From NCBI GenBank assembly GCA_050747525.1, contig JBOGOC010000097.1, forward strand, positions 1-64,000: a stretch of 64,000 nt of DNA. Direction: 5' to 3'. The number at the start of each line of letters is the position of its first letter. The stretch's first letter is position 1. A program made the position numbers and the translations under genes. Positions 55,731 to 63,567 of the stretch are shown here, piece after piece. The stretch is from JBOGOC01 sp050747525. GTDB taxonomy: Bacteria > Acidobacteriota > Polarisedimenticolia > JACPZX01 > DASXTC01. The notes under the pieces were generated by a model. The model saw nothing but the letters and a program-made list of their open reading frames with translations, was not told the DNA's origin and did not search any database.

Positions 55731-56294
55731 TTACCATTCTCCCAGCGCAATCGGAGTGCCGGAAGCCGGTCCGGCGAGGGTCAGCTCCACCAGCTTCGGC
55801 TTCACCTCTTTGCGGAAGGCAAAGTTTTCCGTGCGGCTGAAGTCGGTGCTTTCGAGCTTTCCGTCGACAGAGACCTGGAGCTGGTGCTCACCGGTCGACA
55901 CGTTGCCGACGTAGATGCGCTGCACGCCCCCCTTGCGCAGGGCCTCGAGCTCCTTGGCGCTGTAGATGTAGTGGGCAACGAGCTGGCCGTCGATGTGGAG
56001 CCGCACGGCGTCGAGGCGCATCTGGTCGTCCTTGGCCAGCGCGACGAAGATCGCGACCTGTGTCCCCGACGGGTACAGCAGCTTCTCCTCCAGCCGGCGC
56101 AGCTCTTCGGCAATGTGGAGGACGTCCGACTTGATCGCCTGGACCTCTTCGTCGAGGCCTCTCATCTGCTGCTGCTGTGCGTTTTCCTTCGGCTGCTGTT
56201 CCTTCGGCTGCTGTTGTTCCTTCTGCTGCGCCGAACCGGCACTGCCCAGGCACAGCAGGAGGGCCAACGAGACGCTGCAGATGTTCAGTGACAT
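55731..56294 (-). CDS. Small secreted coiled-coil protein, first gene of the operon
   Basis: From ATG 56294 the protein is 187 aa with a signal peptide (CSVSLALLLCLGSAGSA), a Gln/Lys/Glu-rich low-complexity stretch (about residues 24-43), a coiled coil (MRGLDEEVQAIKSDVLHIAE and EELRRLEEKLL) and a beta-rich C-terminal domain (VAIFVALAKDDQMRLDAVRL, VYVGNVSTGEHQLQVSVDG-like). Its TGA lies three bases before the next start. It probably acts as an adaptor in the periplasm. No characterised homologue comes to mind. Confidence 0.75.
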   Translation of the reverse strand: MSLNICSVSLALLLCLGSAGSAQQKEQQQPKEQQPKENAQQQQMRGLDEEVQAIKSDVLHIAEELRRLEEKLLYPSGTQVAIFVALAKDDQMRLDAVRLHIDGQLVAHYIYSAKELEALRKGGVQRIYVGNVSTGEHQLQVSVDGKLESTDFSRTENFAFRKEVKPKLVELTLAGPASGTPIALGEW

Positions 56295-56470
56295 GAGATG
56301 ACTCCAAGGGAGGTGGTGGGCGACAGGAGCGCGGAGCTCCACCTGCATTCGAAGCCACGTCTATCCGCGATCCGGTTGCTTCCGGCCATGGTGTTGTCGC
56401 TCCACGCTCTGTAATCGAGCTGCGATCGAGCCGGCGAGGGCTTGCGCCGGACCGGCGATCAGCGTCGCTC

Positions 56471-56499
56471 ACAATCGTGTTTGTTCTGTTGTGCGTCAA
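56471..56499 (-). promoter_or_regulatory. Candidate promoter for the eleven-gene operon
   Basis: On the minus strand TTGACG (56499-56494) and GATTGT (56476-56471) are 17 bases apart. The -10 match is weak. Transcription would start about 170 bases before the first ATG at 56294. The whole 56295-56805 gap (510 bases) holds no gene that I can support; apart from this site and a divergent start region for 56806 I see nothing recognisable in it. Confidence 0.35.
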
Positions 56500-56805
56500 G
56501 TTCTCGCTGTCGGGTGCGACACGAAAAGGCGATGAGTCGCGAATGTACCGATAGGTCGCCGCAGCGTGGGATTCCTGAGTCGCGATCGTTCGGGTTTTAT
56601 TCGACGTCGAATCAGTCGCCGCAGTGGTGATGCGGTGGCTCCGTCGCCCCATTCTGGAAATGCAGCTCGGTCCCGATCGTCGTTCCGTGAGCCTCAGGAT
56701 CCCGAAATGCCCGAATGACGCGGCTTCCGGCATCGGAATCCGGGCGCGGGAGGTTCGTGGTAGCATTCGAACCTGACCCTGTCGACACCCACGCTGAGGA
56801 GTGCC

Positions 56806-57087
56806 ATGCCCAGATTCCTTATCGAGGTTCCCCATGAAGAGGAGATCGTCGCGTGCGCCCGGGCGGCGAAGATCCTCCTGCAGACCGGCTCACACTTCCT
56901 GACCCATGCGGACTTCGGCTGCATGGACGGCGATCACCGCGCCTGGATTCTCGTCGAGGGAGATTCCAAGGCAGAGGTGCGGAACATGTTGCCCTCCGCC
57001 TATCGAGCGACGGCGCGGGTCGTCGGATTGAACAAGTTCTCCATCGAAGATCTCGATACGTTGATCAAGCAGCACCGAAAGGACTAG
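56806..57087 (+). CDS. Small cytosolic alpha/beta protein, unknown function
   Basis: The 93-aa protein (MPRFLIEVPHEEEIVACARAAKILLQ, FLTHADFGCMDGDHRAWILV, EVRNMLPSAYRATARVVGL) has the strand-helix-strand rhythm of a ferredoxin-like dimeric alpha/beta-barrel protein, such as DUF4242/DUF3303-type folds, without a signal peptide. It follows GAGGAG. It is 48 bases before the flavoprotein gene in the same direction, so it may belong to that unit. Confidence 0.6.
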   Translation: MPRFLIEVPHEEEIVACARAAKILLQTGSHFLTHADFGCMDGDHRAWILVEGDSKAEVRNMLPSAYRATARVVGLNKFSIEDLDTLIKQHRKD

Positions 57088-57135
57088 GGCCTCCAGGTCC
57101 GAGGCGGGTCTGAAAGGCACAAGGAGGTACGGACG

Positions 57136-58521
57136 TTGTCCCACGAGTTTGACGTCCTGTGTCTCGGTGGTGGCGTCGCCGGAGAGGCGATCGCGGTAGG
57201 CCTTCAGGACAGCGGGCTGACGCTGGCGGTTGTCGAGCGAGAGCTGGTCGGGGGCGAGTGCCCCTACTGGGGCTGCGTGCCTTCAAAGACCCTGCTTCGC
57301 TCAGGCGAAACGCTGAGAGAGGCTGATCGCGCCCGTCGCCTCGCCGCCTCACGCGTGGAATGGACCGTTGACTTCCCCAAGGTCTCCAAACGCACGTTGT
57401 GGATGGCGCGCAACCTGGACGACAGCAGGCCTGCCGCCGCGATGGAGGCGACCGGGGCCAGGCTCTTTCGAGGTGAAGGAAAGCTGACGGACCTGCGCAC
57501 GGTCGAGGTCGGAGGCGAGCAGCTCCTCGCGCGTCGGGCGGTGGTGATCGCCAACGGAAGCACCGCGGTGATCCCACCCATCCCCGGCCTGGACACCGTC
57601 GAGTTCTGGACCAACCGTCAGGCGGTGATTCCAAGGGAGCTGCCGGCCTCGCTGGCCATTCTCGGCGGGGGCGTCATTGGCGTCGAGCTGGGGCAGGCCT
57701 TCGCCCGCCTCGGCTCCAAGGTGACCGTGATCGAAGCCGGACCGATGTTCCTTGGCCTCGAGGAACCGGAAGCCGGAGCCGCGCTCCGGCCACACCTGGA
57801 GGCGGATGGCATCACGCTGAGGATCGGGGACCCCTGTGTCGCGGTCCAGAAGCAGGGCACGGCCGTCGTCGTTCACTTGAAGTCCGGAGCTGTGGTCTCA
57901 GCCGACCGGCTGCTGGTTGCCACGGGCCGCCGTCCCAACGCGGAGGCGTGGCGGGCAACCGGGTTGGCACAGACCGAGCGCGGCTGGTTGAAGGTTGACC
58001 CGGCAACGCTCGAAGCGCAGCCCGGCATCTTCGGAGCAGGCGACGTCACGGGGCTCGGTGGGTTCACCCACCTCGCCTACTACCACGGGCAGGTGGTGGC
58101 GCGCCGACTGCGGGGCATGGACGCGAGGGCCGATCACACGGCGGTCCCTCGCGTGACATTCACGGATCCCGAAATCGCGTCGTCCGGACTGTCGGAGGCT
58201 GCCGCGCGCGCCAGAGGCATCGACGTCATCGTCGGCAGTGCCGATCCAGCCGAGAGCGCGCGAGGCTCCATCCATGACTTTCACGGCGGCGCGCTGAAGC
58301 TGGTCGGTGACCGCGGGCGCGGGGTGCTGGTCGGCGCGACCCTGGTCACTCCCCGCGCGGGCGAGATCCTGGGCGAGCTCGTGCTGGCGATCAAGCTGGG
58401 CACTCCGCTGAAGATGCTCGCCGACATCATCCACCCGTTCCCCGCCTTCAACCGGGTGCTTGGGGCAAGCCTGGAGGATCTCGCCGCGAAGGCGGCGCGG
58501 CCAGGCCTGGAGCGACCCTGA
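57136..58521 (+). CDS. Pyridine nucleotide-disulfide oxidoreductase (MerA/DLDH-like)
   Basis: The 461-aa flavoenzyme starts at TTG 57136 after AAGGAGG. FAD-binding GGGVAGEA (about residues 11-18) is followed by the redox-active CPYWGC at residues 42-47 (GECPYWGCVPSK), the NAD(P) site LGGGVIGVELGQAFARLG (about 176-193) and FGAGDVTGLGGFTH (about 298-311). The usual C-terminal HxHPTxxE catalytic dyad is replaced by IHPFPAFNRVL, lacking the Glu. It would reduce a thiol, disulfide or metal ion; the exact substrate is unknown. It heads a codirectional redox cluster. Confidence 0.85.
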   Translation: MSHEFDVLCLGGGVAGEAIAVGLQDSGLTLAVVERELVGGECPYWGCVPSKTLLRSGETLREADRARRLAASRVEWTVDFPKVSKRTLWMARNLDDSRPAAAMEATGARLFRGEGKLTDLRTVEVGGEQLLARRAVVIANGSTAVIPPIPGLDTVEFWTNRQAVIPRELPASLAILGGGVIGVELGQAFARLGSKVTVIEAGPMFLGLEEPEAGAALRPHLEADGITLRIGDPCVAVQKQGTAVVVHLKSGAVVSADRLLVATGRRPNAEAWRATGLAQTERGWLKVDPATLEAQPGIFGAGDVTGLGGFTHLAYYHGQVVARRLRGMDARADHTAVPRVTFTDPEIASSGLSEAAARARGIDVIVGSADPAESARGSIHDFHGGALKLVGDRGRGVLVGATLVTPRAGEILGELVLAIKLGTPLKMLADIIHPFPAFNRVLGASLEDLAAKAARPGLERP

Positions 58522-58552
58522 TGCCACCCACCACCAATCCACGGAGGCCACG

Positions 58553-59035
58553 ATGAGCACACAGACGCGGAGCGAACAGGCCACGCCGCGAGCGGGCGCC
58601 GGGAAAGTCGAGATGAAGCTCGAGGTCGTCGTCATCCCGGTGTCCGACGTCGATCGCGCCAAGCGCTTCTACCAGGGTCTGGGTTGGCGGCTGGACGCCG
58701 ACTTCCCGGGAAAAGATGACTTCCGGGTGGTCCAGATGACGCCTCCCGGCTCGCCATGTTCCATTCACTTCGGCAGGGGAGTCACGACGGCCGTGCCGGG
58801 CTCGGTCCAGAACCTGTATCTCGTGGTGTCCGACATCGAGGCGGCGCGCGCCGAGCTGATCGGCCATGGCGTCGACGTGAGCGAGGCGTTCCATTTCGCC
58901 GGATTCGGGGGAGCACGGGTGCAGGGCCACGACCCGGAAGGCCAATCCTACACGACGCTCGCCACGTTTCGCGATCCGGACGGCAACGGCTGGCTGCTCC
59001 AGGAGATCAAGAAACGGCTTCCCGGACGCGTATGA
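58553..59035 (+). CDS. VOC (glyoxalase/bleomycin-resistance) family protein
   Basis: From ATG 58553 (GGAGG at 58543) the protein is 160 aa. It has the VOC fold pattern: LEVVVIPVSDVDRAKRFYQGLGWRL, DDFRVVQMTPPGSPCSIHFG, NLYLVVSDIEAARAELIGHG and FRDPDGNGWLLQEI, the last being the conserved C-terminal metal-ligand motif DPxGNxxxLxE. Such proteins are metal-dependent lyases, dioxygenases or binding proteins; the substrate is unknown. The gene lies 31 bases after the flavoprotein and ends by overlap with the following frame. Confidence 0.88.
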   Translation: MSTQTRSEQATPRAGAGKVEMKLEVVVIPVSDVDRAKRFYQGLGWRLDADFPGKDDFRVVQMTPPGSPCSIHFGRGVTTAVPGSVQNLYLVVSDIEAARAELIGHGVDVSEAFHFAGFGGARVQGHDPEGQSYTTLATFRDPDGNGWLLQEIKKRLPGRV

Positions 59036-59061
59036 CCGGGCCCGCCGATGGAGGACCCATC

Positions 59062-59271
59062 ATGGACGTCGCGACTCTGACGGAGCTTCTGCGAGAGGCG
59101 GAGAATCGCCACGGCGACTACGAGCCGACCGCTCCGAAGCACCACTGGTCGGGGTGGTACGCCGCCTACATCGTCGCGCGCGAGCGTGGGAGAACTCCCG
59201 GCCAGGCAGCCGAAGATGCCGCGCTCCACATCGAACGTACCCTCGGCCGTGCGCACGGAACGGGGGACTGA
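59062..59271 (+). CDS. Small protein of unknown function
   Basis: The 69-aa protein starts at ATG 59062, seven bases after GGAGG; an upstream in-frame ATG at 59032 overlapping the VOC stop is also possible. The sequence EAENRHGDYEPTAPKHHWSGWYAAYIVARERGRTPGQAA, with AALHIERT, is highly patterned and recurs as a small protein next to VOC or glyoxalase genes, but its function is unknown. Its TGA overlaps the next ATG. Confidence 0.7.
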   Translation: MDVATLTELLREAENRHGDYEPTAPKHHWSGWYAAYIVARERGRTPGQAAEDAALHIERTLGRAHGTGD

Positions 59272-59867
59272 TGCGATCCGACATGGTTCCCGGGGCGGTC
59301 TTTCCCGACTATGAGCTGTCCGACCACCGCGGCAAACACCGCACGCTCTCCGAGCTGCAGGGAGGTGATCCGTTGGTGCTGGTGCTCTCCCGCGGAGGTT
59401 TCTGTCCAAAAGAAAGGAGGCAGCACGAGGGGCTCCTGCAGCTCCACCGCGAGATGCAGGTCGGTTACTGCCGTCTCGTGACCATATCGACCGACAGCCT
59501 GCTCGAGACGAACGAGTTCCGCACGGGCGTCGGCGCCAACTGGACGTTTCTCTCGGACGCCGGGCGCAAGGTGCAGAAGGATCTTGACATCGCGGAATAC
59601 ACCGACCCGCGCCACAATCCGATGATCCCTCACACGCTGGTGCTCGAGCCCGGCCTGCGTGTCTACAGGATCTACAACGGCTACTGGTTCTTCGGCCGGC
59701 CGACGGTGGAGGAGCTGCGCCTCGACCTGCGAGCGGTGCTGCAGCGGTGCCGTCCCGATTGGGACATCAGCAGCGCGGAGCTGCGATCAGCCTGGGAGAG
59801 GGGTGACAAGGCGAATTTCTTTCCGTACGGCAAGACGCAGGCGCAGGTGCTGGCGGAACAGGACTGA
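59271..59867 (+). CDS. Peroxiredoxin-like (AhpC/TSA) protein
   Basis: The 198-aa protein starts at an ATG that overlaps the previous stop (TGATG). The thioredoxin-fold pattern is PGAVFPDYELSDHRGKHRTLSELQGGDPLVLVLSRGGFCPKE, where FCPKE holds the probable peroxidatic Cys (about residue 47) in a variant SRGGFCP context. WTFLSDAGRKVQKDLDIAEY and HTLVLEPGLRVYRIYNGYWF follow. No second conserved Cys pair is apparent. It sits between the VOC gene and the fusion flavoprotein and may act with them in peroxide or disulfide metabolism. Confidence 0.8.
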   Translation: MRSDMVPGAVFPDYELSDHRGKHRTLSELQGGDPLVLVLSRGGFCPKERRQHEGLLQLHREMQVGYCRLVTISTDSLLETNEFRTGVGANWTFLSDAGRKVQKDLDIAEYTDPRHNPMIPHTLVLEPGLRVYRIYNGYWFFGRPTVEELRLDLRAVLQRCRPDWDISSAELRSAWERGDKANFFPYGKTQAQVLAEQD

Positions 59868-59890
59868 TCCCATATGCAGGGGAGCGCTGC

Positions 59891-61537
59891 ATGACGCAAG
59901 AGACCCAGGCCGAGGCGGATGCCTTCCCCAAGCTGACCGACGAGCAGATCGCGCGGATTGCCCCCTTCACCCACGAGCGCGATCTGCGCGACGGTGAGAG
60001 CCTGTGGGAGGCGGGGGATCGCAACCGGCCCCTGTTCGTGGTCGTGAAGGGGGAGATCGAGATCCTGTCGGGCACCGATCATATGGTGACCGTGCACACG
60101 GCCGGGGCCTTCACTGGGGATGTCGATCTCCTGTCGGGGAGGCCGGTGGTGGTGCGAGCCCGCGCCCGGGGCCCAGCGCGCGTCCTCGAGCTCCCCGCGA
60201 CCCGACTGCGTTCGATGGTCCAGACCGATGCCGAGCTGAGCGAGATTTTCCTGCGCGCTTTCATGCTGCGCCGCCTGTTCCTGATGGCGCAGGGCGGGCG
60301 GAACGTCGTCCTGATCGGCTCCCGCCACTCCGCAGGCACGCTCGCGCTCCAGGAGTTCCTGACGCGGAACAGCCAGCCGTACGGGTATCTCGACGTGGAG
60401 GGGGACCCGGCGGTCCAGGACACGCTCGACCGGTTCGGAGTGGCGGTCGAGGACGTCCCTGTCCTCATCTGCCGGGGCACGCAGGTGCTGCGCAAACCGA
60501 CGATCGAGGAAGTGGCCGGATGTCTCGGGCTGGATGTGCTCAACGAGGCGATCGTGCGGGATCTCGTGGTCGTCGGGGCGGGACCGGCAGGTCTGTCGAC
60601 CGCGGTCTACGCCGCGTCCGAAGGTCTGGACGTGCTCGTGATCGAGGCCCGATCCCCGGGAGGGCAGGCGGGCTCGAGCTCGCGGATCGAGAACTACCTG
60701 GGTTTCCCTACCGGGGTCACGGGCCAGGCCCTGGCGAGCAACGCCTTCGTCCAGGCCGAGAAGTTCGGCGCCGAGTTCGCGGTCGCCCGCACCGCGCGGC
60801 GGCTGGCCTGCGACCGCCCCTACCGCGTGGAGCTGGGGGCGGGGACCATCGTGCAGACCCGCTCGGTCGTCATCGCCACCGGCGTCCGATACCGCAAGCC
60901 GGACATCCCCAATCTGTCGAGCTACGAGGGGGTTGGCGTCTACTACGGGGCGACGCAGCTGGAGGCGATTCTCTGCCGTGGCCAGGACGCCATTGTGGTC
61001 GGCGGGGGCAACTCGGCCGGGCAGGCCGCCGTCTTTCTCTCGGGGGTGGGCCGCCACGTCACTATGCTGGTTCGCGGCCCGGGCCTCGCCCAGAGCATGT
61101 CGCGCTATCTCATTCGGCGGATCGAGGAGACCCCCAACATCACTCTACGCACCAACAGCCGCATCGTCACGCTGGAAGGGAGCTCGTGGCTGGAACGGGT
61201 CACGTGGTGCGACGCGGGTGGTACGCCGACGACGGCGGACGTCCGGCACGTCTTTCTGATGACCGGCGCCGACCCGAACACGGCCTGGCTGCAGGACTGC
61301 GTCTGCCTGGACGACAAGGGTTACGTGAGGACTGGACCCGACCTGGACGCCGCCGCCCTGGCCGAGGCGCGCTGGCCGTTCGCGCGCCCGCCGTTGATTT
61401 TCGAGACCAGCCGGCCCGGCGTGTTTGCCATCGGTGACGTCCGGGCCAACAGCGTCAAGCGGGTCGCCGCCGCCGTGGGCGAGGGCTCGGTCTGCGTCCA
61501 GCTCGTTCACAAGGTGCTCGCCGAGTCGGTGGCCTAG
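59891..61537 (+). CDS. cNMP-binding / thioredoxin-reductase-like fusion protein
   Basis: The 548-aa protein has an N-terminal cyclic-nucleotide-binding domain (about residues 15-135; ERDLRDGESLWEAGDRNRPLF, GAFTGDVDLLSGRPVVVRAR). A glutaredoxin/thioredoxin-like spacer follows (about 140-215; NVVLIGSRHSAGTLALQEFL). The C-terminal thioredoxin-reductase-type flavoprotein has FAD motif VVGAGPAGLSTA (about 225-236), NAD motif VGGGNSAGQAAVFL (about 369) and GDVRANSVKRVAAAVGEGS near the end. At the place of the redox CATC motif it reads YYGATQLEA, so the disulfide centre is absent. It probably accepts electrons differently from classic thioredoxin reductase. Similar fusions exist in other soil bacteria. 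Confidence 0.87.
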   Translation: MTQETQAEADAFPKLTDEQIARIAPFTHERDLRDGESLWEAGDRNRPLFVVVKGEIEILSGTDHMVTVHTAGAFTGDVDLLSGRPVVVRARARGPARVLELPATRLRSMVQTDAELSEIFLRAFMLRRLFLMAQGGRNVVLIGSRHSAGTLALQEFLTRNSQPYGYLDVEGDPAVQDTLDRFGVAVEDVPVLICRGTQVLRKPTIEEVAGCLGLDVLNEAIVRDLVVVGAGPAGLSTAVYAASEGLDVLVIEARSPGGQAGSSSRIENYLGFPTGVTGQALASNAFVQAEKFGAEFAVARTARRLACDRPYRVELGAGTIVQTRSVVIATGVRYRKPDIPNLSSYEGVGVYYGATQLEAILCRGQDAIVVGGGNSAGQAAVFLSGVGRHVTMLVRGPGLAQSMSRYLIRRIEETPNITLRTNSRIVTLEGSSWLERVTWCDAGGTPTTADVRHVFLMTGADPNTAWLQDCVCLDDKGYVRTGPDLDAAALAEARWPFARPPLIFETSRPGVFAIGDVRANSVKRVAAAVGEGSVCVQLVHKVLAESVA

Positions 61538-61551
61538 ATCGCCGCACGAGA

Positions 61552-61620
61552 AAATGGAGCCAGGGGGTCCATCGCGACATCAAGCCGATGGGCATTACCG
61601 ACGGACAAGCGGTGATTCCG
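61552..61620 (+). pseudogene. Possible kinase catalytic-loop shard
   Basis: In the frame starting at about 61555 the sequence reads WSQGVHRDIKPMGITDG (VHRDIKP at 61567-61587), matching the Hanks-kinase catalytic loop VHRDIKPxNI. Outside this there is no kinase similarity. The 367-base gap from 61538 to 61904 holds no complete gene; the next frame (RRAWKELLIRIHAGIERIID) is unrecognised. This is either a third kinase remnant or chance, and I keep confidence low. Confidence 0.3.
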
Positions 61621-61904
61621 CGCGTCGGGCCTGGAAGGAGCTCCTCATCCGGATCCATGCGGGGATCGAGAGGATCATCGACGCCGCGCGGGCGGCGTAG
61701 GCGGCCGTTATCAGCGGGTTGGGCGTGGTGCCGCGAGCGCTGCTGCCAGGGTCTTCATGAGGGCACCGCCTCCGCTGTTCCGTCTGTGTACCCGGGAAGA
61801 AGGTTCCGGTCAATCGGAATGACGCAACCCTGCCCCCTGCAGGCGGGTCTAATAGGTCCAACCCGGCGAGGGGGCCCGCCGGCTTGGGGTCAGGGGAGAG
61901 TCAG

Positions 61905-62738
61905 ATGACGATGCGCCCGGCCGATTCCGTTCCGATCTCCATGGGGAGCACCTGCTCCCGGGGCGAGGAGACCTGCTCCTTCCGCGCCATCGAGATGTGG
62001 TTCCCCGCCCGGCATCGTCTCCCCCGGCACTTCCATCAGCTCAGCGGCCTCGCAGTGATGCTGGAAGGCTCGTTCGATCTTGGGAGAGATGGCAGAACGG
62101 TCGCGTGCCCGGCGGGTGTCGTCGTGATTGAGCCGGCCGGAGTCAGCCACACGAACCGGATGGAGGAGGGAGGAGCGCACGTGCTCGCCCTGCAGATCAA
62201 TCCGGGGGACGGCGACCTGCGCGAGGCATCCGGCGGCGCCCTCGACCGCCCGTCTCATCACCGCGATTTGGCGATCCTGGCGTGCGCATGGCGGATCGCC
62301 GCGGAGCTGAAGCGTCCTGACGCCGTCTCGAGTCTCGCCATCGAAGGGCTCGGCCTGGAGATGATCGCCGCGGCGTCCCGCCGTTGCACCCGCGATCCGG
62401 CGAGGGGGAGCGCCCCGCGATGGCTCCAGACCGTCCGGGAGATGGTGCACGCCCGCTTCCTGGAGCCGCTCGGCGCAGGCGCGATCGCGCGCGAGGCGGG
62501 CGTCCACCCGGTCCACCTCGCGCGCGTATTCAGGCGCCACACGGGCGTGTCGCTCGGGACCTACGTGCGGGGGCTCCGCCTCGAGCGGGCGGCCGCCCGC
62601 CTTGCGGGTTCCGAGGATCCGATCTCCGACATCGCTTTCGAGTGCGGCTTCACGGATCAGGCCCACCTCACGCGCGCGTTCCGCAGTCGCACCGGCACGA
62701 CCCCGCACAGGTACCGGCGGGCCGCCAGAGACGGCTAG
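61905..62738 (+). CDS. AraC-family transcriptional regulator
   Basis: The 277-aa protein starts at ATG 61905 after AGGGGAG; a TTG at 61884 is less likely. An N-terminal cupin-like domain (RHRLPRHFHQLSGLAVMLEG, CPAGVVVIEPAGVSHTNRME) binds the signal. The C-terminal DNA-binding domain contains LGAGAIAREAGVHPVHLARVF and DPISDIAFECGFTDQAHLTR, two helix-turn-helix motifs, ending GTTPHRYRR. The target is unknown. The convergent gene at 62804 and an adjacent hairpin separate it from downstream genes. Confidence 0.9.
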   Translation: MTMRPADSVPISMGSTCSRGEETCSFRAIEMWFPARHRLPRHFHQLSGLAVMLEGSFDLGRDGRTVACPAGVVVIEPAGVSHTNRMEEGGAHVLALQINPGDGDLREASGGALDRPSHHRDLAILACAWRIAAELKRPDAVSSLAIEGLGLEMIAAASRRCTRDPARGSAPRWLQTVREMVHARFLEPLGAGAIAREAGVHPVHLARVFRRHTGVSLGTYVRGLRLERAAARLAGSEDPISDIAFECGFTDQAHLTRAFRSRTGTTPHRYRRAARDG

Positions 62739-62755
62739 CGCTCCCGCTGTGGTCG

Positions 62756-62787
62756 CGGCGGGCCGATCCCGGGAGGATCGGCCGCCG
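62756..62787. terminator. Bidirectional hairpin between convergent genes
   Basis: CGGCGGGCCGATCC (62756-62769) pairs with GGATCGGCCGCCG (62775-62787) to give a 13-bp stem with one bulged G and a CGGGA loop. It lies 17 bases after the AraC stop and 17 bases from the end of the convergent gene, the expected place for a shared terminator. No T-tract is visible. Confidence 0.55.
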
Positions 62788-62803
62788 TTGGACCCGTGGA
62801 CCC

Positions 62804-63442
62804 TCAATAGACCTGGATGTTCCCCCCACCGATGAGGAAAGGACCGAATCTCGGGTTGGGAACGTTCGCGGAGTTGCAGAAGGCCTCGTTCGCCGCCTCA
62901 TTGCCGAGGGCGACAATCGAGCTGATGTCGGAGTAGCCGTTGGCCCCCTCGCCGTTGTCGATTGAATTGAACCAGGCGTAGCGGCCGAGGAGCGACGGAT
63001 CGTTCGTGATATCGATCTGGCCGCCCCATTTCGCGCGATTCTGCAGCTGGGCCGGGATCTCGGGCATCCGCTCGAGGACCGCGGTGTCGTAGACCTTGAA
63101 GCAGGTCACGAAGCCTCCCAGACGGAAGACCTCGCCGTCTGCCTCCTGTTCGTACAGGAACCGGCCACTCACGGTTCCGTCGGGATCGCGCTGGGCAGTG
63201 AAGGTCACGCGGTTGAGGATGGGTGTCATCGTGCCGAAGATCCCGCCGTTGAAGTCGACGGGAATCGTGAAGTGGTAGCCGCCCGTCGCTCTCAATGCGT
63301 GCCCGCCGGGGGACGAGGCCGCGGCCGCCGCCACGCCGGCTTCCTCGGACGGCTCGCTCACCACGGAGGCGCTCAGCGTCATCACCCCGCCACAGAGGAC
63401 GATGGCGGCTCCCGCGGCGAGAATCGATCGTTTCACATGCAC
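62804..63442 (-). CDS. Secreted protein of unknown function
   Basis: From GTG 63442 (AGGAGA six bases before) the protein is 212 aa. The signal peptide (VKRSILAAGAAIVLCGGVMTLSA) precedes an Ala-rich stretch and a mature beta domain (ATGGYHFTIPVDFNGGIFGTM, VTFTAQRDPDGTVSGRFLYEQ, GGFVTCFKVYDTAVLERMPE, YSDISSIVALGNEAANEAFC). The GTVSGRF.Y pattern and VTC(F/L)xV motif are common in small secreted proteins of unknown role. A longer start at TTG 63460 exists. It is convergent with the AraC gene. Confidence 0.6.
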   Translation of the reverse strand: MHVKRSILAAGAAIVLCGGVMTLSASVVSEPSEEAGVAAAAASSPGGHALRATGGYHFTIPVDFNGGIFGTMTPILNRVTFTAQRDPDGTVSGRFLYEQEADGEVFRLGGFVTCFKVYDTAVLERMPEIPAQLQNRAKWGGQIDITNDPSLLGRYAWFNSIDNGEGANGYSDISSIVALGNEAANEAFCNSANVPNPRFGPFLIGGGNIQVY

Positions 63443-63567
63443 GGTTGGTCTCCTGTCCAACAGCGAGGCGGAGTTGCCTCGGCTGCATCGACAGGAGAGT
63501 GGAGCGAGGGGGAGGCCGTGTCTTGAACGGGAGGCAATATGCGTTGTACCGGAAGAACCTCAGGACG

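Noticed and set aside
56442..56630. A 62-aa plus-strand ORF in the operon promoter region
   Set aside because: It has no ribosome-binding site and low-complexity Arg/Ser-rich composition, and overlaps a candidate promoter.
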